A stretch of DNA of 64,000 bases from an uncultured Porphyromonadaceae bacterium (lineage in GTDB: Bacteria > Bacteroidota > Bacteroidia > Bacteroidales > Muribaculaceae). Below, in pieces: positions 57,584-64,000 of this stretch. The stretch is from the NCBI GenBank assembly GCA_902491625.1, contig CABUIO010000002.1:1-64000 (forward strand), given 5' to 3'. The notes beneath the pieces were generated by a model. That model had not been told where the DNA came from, ran no database searches, and saw only the letters and a program-made list of their open reading frames with translations. The position numbers and the translations under genes are program-made. Within the stretch, counting starts at the first letter, position 1; every line of letters begins with the position of its first letter.

Positions 57584-58573
57584 ATGAAAATCGGCAATCT
57601 CGATCTCGGACCCAATCCTGTGGCGCTTGCTCCCATGGAGGATGTCACCGATCCCTCATTCCGCCTCATCTGCCGCGAACAGGGAGCCGCGATGGTCTAC
57701 ACCGAATTCGTGTCGGCGGAAGCGCTTGTGCGCGACATCCGCTCCACTGTCCGCAAACTGGAGGTCAGCGACGCCGAACGTCCCGTTGCGATACAGATCT
57801 ATGGCCGCGACACCGAGGCGATGGTCGACGCCGCAAAAATCGTCGAGGAAGCGCGTCCCGACGTCCTCGACATCAATTTCGGATGTCCGGTTAAGAAAGT
57901 GGCCGGAAAAGGCGCCGGTGCAGGAATGCTCCGAGACATTCCGAAGCTCCTTGACATCACGGAGCGCGTCGTTAAGGCCGTCAATCTGCCGGTCACTGTC
58001 AAGACGCGCCTCGGCTGGGACTGCGAGAACAAGATCATACACTCCCTCGCCCTCAGCCTTCAGGATCTCGGCATCGCAGCCCTCACCGTCCACGGCCGTA
58101 CACGCAGCCAGATGTACACCGGCGAGGCAGACTGGACGCTCATCGGAGAAATCGCGGCGGATGACAATTTCAAATTGCCTATAATCGGCAACGGCGACGT
58201 CACTTCGCCCGAGATATGTGCCGCAAATTTCCAAAAATATGGAGTCGGCGGCATCATGGTCGGACGCGCGGCAATCGGCGCCCCGTGGATCTTCCACGAC
58301 ATCAGGCAATATCTCGCCACAGGAAGCTACACTCCCCTCTCCGACTCCGAGAAAATGAAGCTCCTGCGCCGACAGATTGCCGAAAGCGTCGAGCGCATCG
58401 ACGAATACAGAGGCATCCTCCACATCCGCCGACATCTCGCCGCAACCCCGCTGCTTAAGGGAATCCCCGATTTCCGTCAGACAAGGATCCGGATGCTCCG
58501 CGCCGACACACTTGACGAGCTCAACGACATCCTCGATGAAATCGAACTAAAATATCTATCGCCTAAAGAATAA
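57584..58573 (+). CDS. dusB: tRNA-dihydrouridine synthase
   Basis: A 329-residue flavoenzyme that reduces uridine to dihydrouridine in tRNA D-loops. LAPMEDVTDPSFR binds FMN; NFGCPVKKVAGKGAG carries the catalytic Cys101; ALTVHGRTRSQMYTG and GNGDV complete the barrel. The GCPVKKV form fits DusB. Fifteen bases after the M16 gene. Confidence 0.95.
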   Translation: MKIGNLDLGPNPVALAPMEDVTDPSFRLICREQGAAMVYTEFVSAEALVRDIRSTVRKLEVSDAERPVAIQIYGRDTEAMVDAAKIVEEARPDVLDINFGCPVKKVAGKGAGAGMLRDIPKLLDITERVVKAVNLPVTVKTRLGWDCENKIIHSLALSLQDLGIAALTVHGRTRSQMYTGEADWTLIGEIAADDNFKLPIIGNGDVTSPEICAANFQKYGVGGIMVGRAAIGAPWIFHDIRQYLATGSYTPLSDSEKMKLLRRQIAESVERIDEYRGILHIRRHLAATPLLKGIPDFRQTRIRMLRADTLDELNDILDEIELKYLSPKE

Positions 58574-58603
58574 CCCCAAATTGCAAACAAACATTTCCCC
58601 ATC

Positions 58604-59314
58604 ATGAGACACATAAAAAACTTACTTTCGATCATCCTGCCGTGCATGTTTCTCTGTGCGGCTCCGGCAAAGGCGGATGTCAACACCTACACCGTCCGAG
58701 TCGATGAATTCAGCAAAATAAAAGTGATGAACGACATCGACGTCCGCTACGTCTGCAATCCCGACAGCGCAGGTTACGCGGTCTTCACATGCGAGGACAG
58801 ATTCGCCGATGCGTTCCTCTTCAACAACAAGGGTGGCACACTGAAAGTCGCCGTCAACACCGACTACACGCATATCAGTGACCAGCTCCCGGAAGTGACT
58901 CTATACTCCACTTTCCTCTCATCAGCCGAAAACCAGTCGAAATACACCCTCAACATCGAAAGCGTGGCTCCTTGTCCCGAAATTTCCTTCAAGCAGGTAG
59001 GCAACGGCTCCATAACCGCCGATGGAATCGAGGCTACCAAGGTAAAGGCACGCATCGCCACCGGCAACGGAATCATCACCCTCAGCGGCGACGCCGACTC
59101 GGCAAGTTTCGACATGATAGGCACCGGACGCATCATCGCCGACTCCCTGATGGCCAATGAGGTGACATGCACCGTCTTCGGAACAGGCAGCATCGGCTGC
59201 TGGCCCATCGACAAACTCTCGGTCAAAGGGATGGGCTCCACCACAGTCTACTACAAAGGCATTCCCGCCACGATAAAGAAAAGCGGCATCGCCAAGATCG
59301 AACCGATGCCCTGA
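58604..59314 (+). CDS. DUF2807 (head GIN) exported protein
   Basis: A 236-residue secreted protein with signal peptide (LLSIILPCMFLCAAPAKA). The rest is the DUF2807 'head GIN' right-handed beta fold: FSKIKVMNDIDVRYVCNPD opens it and repeated GTGxI units follow (VGNGSITADG, IGTGRIIADS, FGTGSIGCW, KGMGSTTVYY). Often called putative auto-transporter adhesins in Bacteroidota; function not proved. Confidence 0.9.
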   Translation: MRHIKNLLSIILPCMFLCAAPAKADVNTYTVRVDEFSKIKVMNDIDVRYVCNPDSAGYAVFTCEDRFADAFLFNNKGGTLKVAVNTDYTHISDQLPEVTLYSTFLSSAENQSKYTLNIESVAPCPEISFKQVGNGSITADGIEATKVKARIATGNGIITLSGDADSASFDMIGTGRIIADSLMANEVTCTVFGTGSIGCWPIDKLSVKGMGSTTVYYKGIPATIKKSGIAKIEPMP

Positions 59315-59330
59315 TACCCAGCACTTTTAG

Positions 59331-60812
59331 ATGAGTCCGACAACGCAGCCATCGCTTAAGCTCCGGACGGCGCGCACTCTCAAATGGAACACAATCGACA
59401 GAGTGTCGTCGCAGGTGCTCTATGCCGTCACGGGCATAGTGCTCGCCAACGTCCTTCCGCAGGAGGATTTCGGCCTCGTCGGCGTAATACTCATCTTTCA
59501 GGCCTTCGCAATCCTCTTTGTGGACAGCGGATTCGGCGCCGCACTCCTTCAGAAGAAGAATCCCGACAACCGCGACTATTCCACCGTCTTCTGGTTCAAC
59601 CTGATAATGAGCACCGGCGTCTACGTGGTGCTCTTTTTCTGCGCACCGCTCATCGCCGACATCTTCCACGACGACCAACGCCTCATACCGCTGTCGAGGG
59701 TCATGTTCGCGAGCTTCGTCATAAGCGGACTCGGCATCGTACAGACCAACCGCCTGATGAAGCGCATGGATGTCCGTCAGGTCGCCATAGCCAACGTCAT
59801 CGGACTCGTCTTCTCCGGAGGCGCCGGAATCTGGCTTGCCCTCACAGGCTACGGAGCCTGGGCGCTCGTCTGGCAGACCATCATACTGTCCTCCATCAAG
59901 ACCGGATGGCTCTGGATCGTCGAGCGCTGGGTGCCGGAGCTGATTTTCTCGATGGAATCGCTGAAAAACATCTATCGCATCGGCATCGGAGTCTTCACAA
60001 GCTCACTGTTCAACACCATCTTCCTCAACATCTATTCCTTCGTCATCGGCGCAGCGTTCTCCTTCTCACGGCTCGGCGACTACACTCAGGCCGACAAATG
60101 GAGCAAGATGGGTAGCGCTTCCATCTCGCAGATCCTGACCTCGACCTTCATTCCGGTGCTCGCCCAATATCAGGACGATCCCGACGGATTCCACCGCCTG
60201 ATGCGCAAAATCAACGGTTTCACCGCGTTTATGGTCTTTCCTGCCATGCTCGGACTTGCCGTGATGGCCGAACCGATCTTTCACCTTCTTTTCGGCACGA
60301 AGTGGGATTCAGCCATCATACTTTTCCAGATACTTCTCGTCAGAGGCATCTTCGTGGTGCTCACGTCGCTGTGCAACAACTACCTCCTTGCGCTGGGTCA
60401 CGCCAAGAGTCTTGTCAAACTTGAGGTCGTGAAAGACATCCTAACGACGGCAGCCATCGGCGCCACAATATTCATGCACTCCGTTCCCGCGCTTGTATGG
60501 GGACAGCTCGCCGCGGGAGCCGCCACCTACGCCTACGCCCTGACTCTCTGCTCACGCAACACAGGCTATCGCATCGGCTCCTTCCTCCGCGACCAGAGCA
60601 GCTATCTGGCGCTCACGACCGCAGCCGTGGCACCCGCCTGGCTCCTCTCGCACATCACACACGCTCCACTGCCGCTCATCGTCATCGAAACGGCGGCGAT
60701 GGCAGCGATCTATTTAGGCATTCTGCGTCTGATGCGCAATCCTTACCTTCTCCAAGGCACCGACTACGTTCTCGGACGATTCCGCAATAAAACCAACAAT
60801 TCAATCGAATAA
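59331..60812 (+). CDS. Polysaccharide/lipid-linked oligosaccharide flippase (MOP superfamily)
   Basis: A 493-residue inner-membrane protein with ~12-14 helices. The N-terminal pattern (TLKWNTIDRVSSQVLYAVTG, NVLPQEDFGLVGVILIFQAF) is that of the Wzx/MOP-family lipopolysaccharide exporters (WzxC/TuaB-like). It would flip a lipid-linked saccharide across the inner membrane. No glycosyltransferases adjoin it, which is unusual for such a gene. Confidence 0.88.
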   Translation: MSPTTQPSLKLRTARTLKWNTIDRVSSQVLYAVTGIVLANVLPQEDFGLVGVILIFQAFAILFVDSGFGAALLQKKNPDNRDYSTVFWFNLIMSTGVYVVLFFCAPLIADIFHDDQRLIPLSRVMFASFVISGLGIVQTNRLMKRMDVRQVAIANVIGLVFSGGAGIWLALTGYGAWALVWQTIILSSIKTGWLWIVERWVPELIFSMESLKNIYRIGIGVFTSSLFNTIFLNIYSFVIGAAFSFSRLGDYTQADKWSKMGSASISQILTSTFIPVLAQYQDDPDGFHRLMRKINGFTAFMVFPAMLGLAVMAEPIFHLLFGTKWDSAIILFQILLVRGIFVVLTSLCNNYLLALGHAKSLVKLEVVKDILTTAAIGATIFMHSVPALVWGQLAAGAATYAYALTLCSRNTGYRIGSFLRDQSSYLALTTAAVAPAWLLSHITHAPLPLIVIETAAMAAIYLGILRLMRNPYLLQGTDYVLGRFRNKTNNSIE

Positions 60813-60813
60813 A

Positions 60814-61809
60814 ATGGCAAAAACCAAAAAATCAGGATCATCTACTCAGGCAAAGGCCATCTATCTCCTTCTCCTTGCCGTAATGATTTTCCCCTTTGAG
60901 ATTTTCACCGGCAAACCGCTCATCTCACCGCCGGTAGCCCTTTTCACCGGACTCGTGTTCGCGTTCATCTTCGGCACACCGATGGCCAAATTCAACAAGG
61001 TGCTGTCCAAATACCTTCTTCAGGCGTCAGTCGTCGGACTCGGATTCGGCATGAACCTCCAGAAATCGCTCGCCTCCGGCGCCGACGGAATGCTGTTCAC
61101 CGTAGTTTCGGTCGTCGGCGTCATGGTGATCGGCGTCATGGTCGGACGATGGATGCGTATAGACTCCAAGACATCATATCTCGTCAGCTCCGGCACAGCG
61201 ATCTGCGGCGGCAGCGCCATCGCGGCTGTCGGCGGAGTGATGAAAGCCAATGAGAATGAGATGGCCGTCTCCCTCGGCGTCATCTTCATCCTCAACGCCG
61301 TGGCACTCTTCATCTTCCCTCCGATGGGACATCTTTTCGACATGAGCCAACAGCAGTTCGGCACATGGGCGGCCATCGCCATCCACGACACATCCTCCGT
61401 CGTGGGCGCCGGTCAGGAATACGGCGCCGAGGCCTGCGAACTCGCCACACTCATCAAGTGCACCCGCGCCCTCTGGATCATTCCCCTCGCATTCTTCACC
61501 ATGTGGTATTTCCGCAAATCCATCAAGGGTGGCGAAGGCAAAGCCAAGGTGAGCATCCCATGGTTCATCCTCCTCTTTGTACTCGCGATGGTCGTCAACA
61601 CCTACTCCCCCGAAAGCTTCCGTCCGGTCTACAACTCGCTCGCCGACATCGCCAAGAAGGCACTCGTCGTGGTTCTCTACGCCATCGGCGCCGGACTCTC
61701 GCTAAAAGTAGTGAAGACCGTCGGCGTCAAGCCGCTCGTGCAGGCCATCCTGCTCTGGATCGTGATCGGAGCATCGAGCCTCGTGGTGGTGCTCTACACA
61801 ATCGACTGA
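60814..61809 (+). CDS. YeiH-family (UPF0324) membrane protein
   Basis: A 331-residue protein with ~9-10 membrane helices. Family motifs are VVGLGFGMNLQ, SSGTAICGGSAIAAVGGV and AIHDTSSVVGAGQEYG. YeiH-type proteins are annotated as putative sulfate or sulfonate exporters, with weak experimental support. It begins 1 base after the flippase stop. Confidence 0.93.
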   Translation: MAKTKKSGSSTQAKAIYLLLLAVMIFPFEIFTGKPLISPPVALFTGLVFAFIFGTPMAKFNKVLSKYLLQASVVGLGFGMNLQKSLASGADGMLFTVVSVVGVMVIGVMVGRWMRIDSKTSYLVSSGTAICGGSAIAAVGGVMKANENEMAVSLGVIFILNAVALFIFPPMGHLFDMSQQQFGTWAAIAIHDTSSVVGAGQEYGAEACELATLIKCTRALWIIPLAFFTMWYFRKSIKGGEGKAKVSIPWFILLFVLAMVVNTYSPESFRPVYNSLADIAKKALVVVLYAIGAGLSLKVVKTVGVKPLVQAILLWIVIGASSLVVVLYTID

Positions 61810-61840
61810 CAATCGCTTAACAAATAAAATCTAAACATCA

Positions 61841-63292
61841 ATGAGAAGATCAAAACTCAGGGCACTGATGATGTCCCTCGCAGCCACAGCCGCTGTCGCG
61901 CCCGCCGTTCAGGCAGCCCCTCCGGCAATGACCCGCAACGCCCACGTAGACTGGGCGAAAAACGCAGTAATCTATGAAGTGAATCTCCGTCAGGGCACTC
62001 CCGATCGCAACCTGAAGGGGATGACCAAGGAACTTCCGCGCCTCAAGGATCTCGGCGTGGACATCCTCTGGCTCATGCCGATCCATCCCATCAGCGAGCT
62101 CAACCGCAAGGGCACGCTCGGCAGCTACTATGCCGTGGCCGACTATAAGAAGGTGAATCCCGAATTCGGCACCTTCGACGATCTCAAGACGTTCGTGGAC
62201 AGCGCCCACAGCCTCGGCATGAAGGTCATCATCGACGAAGTCTGCAACCACTCCGGATGCGACAACCGGTGGGTGAAGGAAAATCCCGACTTCTACGCCC
62301 GCAACGACAAGGGGGAGATGTTCGGGCCTTTCGACTGGACCGACACCTACAAATTCGACTACAGCAACCCCGGTATGCGTGCCGCCATGATCGACGCCCT
62401 GAAATTCTGGGTGCGTGAGGCCGACATCGACGGCTACCGCGCCGACGTCGCCATGGAAGTGCCCACCGACTTCTGGGATCGTCTTCGTCAGGAGCTCCTC
62501 ACCATCAAGCCTGTCTTCATGCTCGCCGAGGCTTCCAAGCCCGAACTCACTGTTGCGGCCTTTGACGCCGACTACAACTGGCCGATGAAAGACCTCTTCA
62601 ACGCCATCGCCGCCACTCAGGGAGAGAACGCCTATGCCAAGGAGCACAAGCAGGAGCTTAAGAACGCCTCCGCCGCCGACATCGACGCCCTTCTCCTGAA
62701 GCAGGCCAACGAGTATCCGCTTGACACCTACCGCATGAACATGGTCACCAACCACGACCTCAACTCATGGGAAGGTACCGAGTTCGACCGCTACGGCAAA
62801 TCGCTCGGAGCCTTCGCAGTGCTCTCCTACACACTTCCCGGAATGCCGATGATGTATACCGGACAGGAGGTAGGCAACCGCAAGGCGTTTGAATTCTTCG
62901 AGCACGACACCGTGCCCTCCTACACCGCCAACGAGCACACGGCATTCTACAAGATGCTCAACTCGCTGAAACACTCCCAGAAAGCCCTCGACGCCGGAAT
63001 CACCGGCGGTCAGATGGTGCGCTACGGCACTACAGACCCGAACATCTACGCCTTCTCGCGCACACTTCCCGACAGCGAGGTAGTCGTGATCGCCAACCTT
63101 TCCGCTAAGAAGGCTAAGCTTGAGTTCACAGGGGGCAACTTCGAGGCAGCGGCTCCCGAGGGAGGCTCCGGCAAATATGTCGCTCAAGGCGTGCCCGAAT
63201 TCAAAGGCTACACCGACTGGTTCGCAGGAGCAGACGCCAAGCTCCCCAAAGAGCTCCAGCCCTGGCAGTACATCGTCCTCGTGCGCAAATAA
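61841..63292 (+). CDS. Exported GH13 alpha-amylase
   Basis: A 483-residue GH13 enzyme with a signal peptide (LMMSLAATAAVAPAVQAA). Barrel motifs in order: DEVCNHSG (~132), GYRADVAMEVP with nucleophile Asp202, FMLAEASKP with acid/base Glu230, and VTNHDLNSW with Asp306. A short C-terminal beta domain follows. It is periplasmic if unlipidated, so it could act on maltooligosaccharides imported by the sus-like system. Last gene of the operon, 31 bases after yeiH. Confidence 0.93.
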   Translation: MRRSKLRALMMSLAATAAVAPAVQAAPPAMTRNAHVDWAKNAVIYEVNLRQGTPDRNLKGMTKELPRLKDLGVDILWLMPIHPISELNRKGTLGSYYAVADYKKVNPEFGTFDDLKTFVDSAHSLGMKVIIDEVCNHSGCDNRWVKENPDFYARNDKGEMFGPFDWTDTYKFDYSNPGMRAAMIDALKFWVREADIDGYRADVAMEVPTDFWDRLRQELLTIKPVFMLAEASKPELTVAAFDADYNWPMKDLFNAIAATQGENAYAKEHKQELKNASAADIDALLLKQANEYPLDTYRMNMVTNHDLNSWEGTEFDRYGKSLGAFAVLSYTLPGMPMMYTGQEVGNRKAFEFFEHDTVPSYTANEHTAFYKMLNSLKHSQKALDAGITGGQMVRYGTTDPNIYAFSRTLPDSEVVVIANLSAKKAKLEFTGGNFEAAAPEGGSGKYVAQGVPEFKGYTDWFAGADAKLPKELQPWQYIVLVRK

Positions 63293-63315
63293 ACCCCGAC
63301 AAAACTGATTCACAC

Positions 63316-63355
63316 CGAGGGAGCGACACACCAGCCGTGCCGCTCCCTCGTTTTT
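63316..63355 (+). terminator. Rho-independent terminator after the GH13 gene
   Basis: CGAGGGAGCG (63316-63325) and CGCTCCCTCG (63341-63350) form a perfect 10-bp stem followed by TTTTT, 24 bases after the stop. Confidence 0.9.
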
Positions 63356-63851
63356 GTTGGAAGGGAAAGTGATATTGACGAGGAACATACGATGAAAGGC
63401 CTGTAAAGACCGATGCGATTTGTAGCAACCAGAGGACGAAAAAACCGCGCCAGCGGTTGCTTTACCGATAGCCGACGGATGAGCGCAGCGAATCTGACGT
63501 GCGGCAGACGCATGTGTCGCGCTGGCGTCGCGGTTAAGCAACCCATAAAGGGTTGAAGATGTAGGGATTCTCTTCCGACGGATTCGCTACGCTCATCCGT
63601 CGGCTATCGGCAAAGAAACCGCTCTCGCGGTTTTACCCCTGCGCGAGACCGGGAAGATGGTGCGGCAGAGCGTCGAAAGACGCGAGATTATGATTAACGC
63701 CGTGTGAAGCGTCGGAGACGTGAGCGCGGTGAAGGCACGACATGTAGAATGACGGCCTCGGTGAGGTCGAGCGATAGCGCAGGTACAAGTCCTCCGGCCA
63801 GTCATGCTCTGTCGTCAAAGGCCTGAAGGAGGGAAATTTCAGGATATGGAT
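63356..63851. repeat. Repeat C2 region, no gene
   Basis: About 500 bases without a credible gene. From ~63429 to 63640 lies a larger family-C copy. It has CCGACGGAT both at 63472-63480 and as a hairpin at 63575-63603, with AGCAACCCATAAAGGGTTG between them, matching 11721-11820. The stretch 63640-63850 shows nothing I can name. Confidence 0.65.
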
Positions 63852-63882
63852 TTTGATATGTTGATGGAGGTTATTACCTTTG
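63852..63882 (+). promoter_or_regulatory. Promoter of the gene at the window end
   Basis: TTTG (63852-63855), a 19-base spacer and TACCTTTG (63875-63882), 23 bases before ATG 63906. Confidence 0.75.
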
Positions 63883-63905
63883 TAGCAATAAAATAGACTT
63901 ACGCC

Positions 63906-64000
63906 ATGAAACTTATTATCAAGATGATATTGGCAGCGATGCTTCTCTGTGTACCTTTCGGTGTAGATGCTCAGGGCACGATCACGCGCCCGAAGAAGCC
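63906..64000 (+). CDS. Start of an exported protein gene (partial)
   Basis: The first 31 codons are visible and run off the window. They encode a signal peptide (MKLIIKMILAAMLLCVPFGV, cleavage likely after DAQ) followed by GTITRPKK. Too little is present to name it. Confidence 0.75.
   Translation, partial: MKLIIKMILAAMLLCVPFGVDAQGTITRPKK

Noticed and set aside
63310..63818. Small minus-strand frames after the terminator
   Set aside because: They sit in repeat C2 and its flanks and encode Arg/Ser-rich low-complexity products.

Overview
The window reads as chromosomal DNA of a Bacteroidales bacterium (phylum Bacteroidota). Signs are the SusC/SusD/SusE/SusF-type locus, a fused MurF-alanine racemase, an enlarged IspG with an internal insertion, a large YfhO membrane protein, DUF6377-like membrane regulators, near absence of Shine-Dalgarno sites, and many promoters of the Bacteroidota form TTTG-N19/20-TANNTTTG. 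The GC-rich codon use and the gene mix suggest a gut Muribaculaceae-like lineage; that family assignment is inference. No rRNA, prophage, plasmid, IS transposase or CRISPR array is visible.

Layout. 1-4.2 kb: a sensor histidine kinase, tRNA-Pro, and a low-GC patch with a DUF3800 gene and two small membrane-protein genes (DUF2752, TM2). 4.3-8.2 kb: rluA-type, purE, ispG and acyltransferase genes in tight series, meeting a convergent amidase gene. 9.3-11.6 kb: a TPR-membrane-HTH regulator and a DUF4160/DUF2442 pair. 12-21.2 kb (minus): a carbohydrate run of GH13 amylase, GH2 beta-galactosidase, DUF2059, galK, galM and a CE1-like esterase. 21.8-30.4 kb (minus): yfhO-like, hypothetical, xerD, pyrG, yidC and a PepSY-like lipoprotein. 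30.5-38.1 kb: an Lrp/AsnC regulator divergent from murF-alr, which leads an uncharacterised envelope operon (TM protein, lipoprotein, ABC ATPase, permease). 38.8-46.1 kb: a susC-susD-susE-susF-like locus for alpha-glucan binding and import. 46.3-51.7 kb: tRNA-Tyr, then phoH, sufB, upp, ribF and a HAD gene on minus. 51.9-56.1 kb: pfkA with an ion channel gene, an 840-base gene-free stretch with two candidate small RNA genes, and a second TPR-membrane-HTH regulator. 56.3-63.3 kb: a six-gene plus-strand run (M16 peptidase, dusB, DUF2807, flippase, YeiH, GH13 amylase) closed by a terminator. The window ends inside a secreted-protein gene.

How the genes fit together. Two secreted or periplasmic GH13 enzymes, a SusCDEF-like uptake system and a SusR-like membrane regulator fit starch or other alpha-glucan use, although they are spread over 43 kb rather than held in one locus. 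GH2, galK and galM make a route from galactosides to galactose-1-phosphate. The rest is core metabolism and envelope biogenesis.

The most unusual content is non-coding. There are several families of dispersed, palindromic intergenic repeats. One is MITE-like: it has terminal inverted repeats and a probable target duplication, and its copies sit in or beside the 5' leaders of genes. Another is a ~205-bp fold-back found in two copies, each upstream of a starch-related transcription unit. A further candidate is a tandem pair of ~175-nt RNA genes that share an internal 20-mer.
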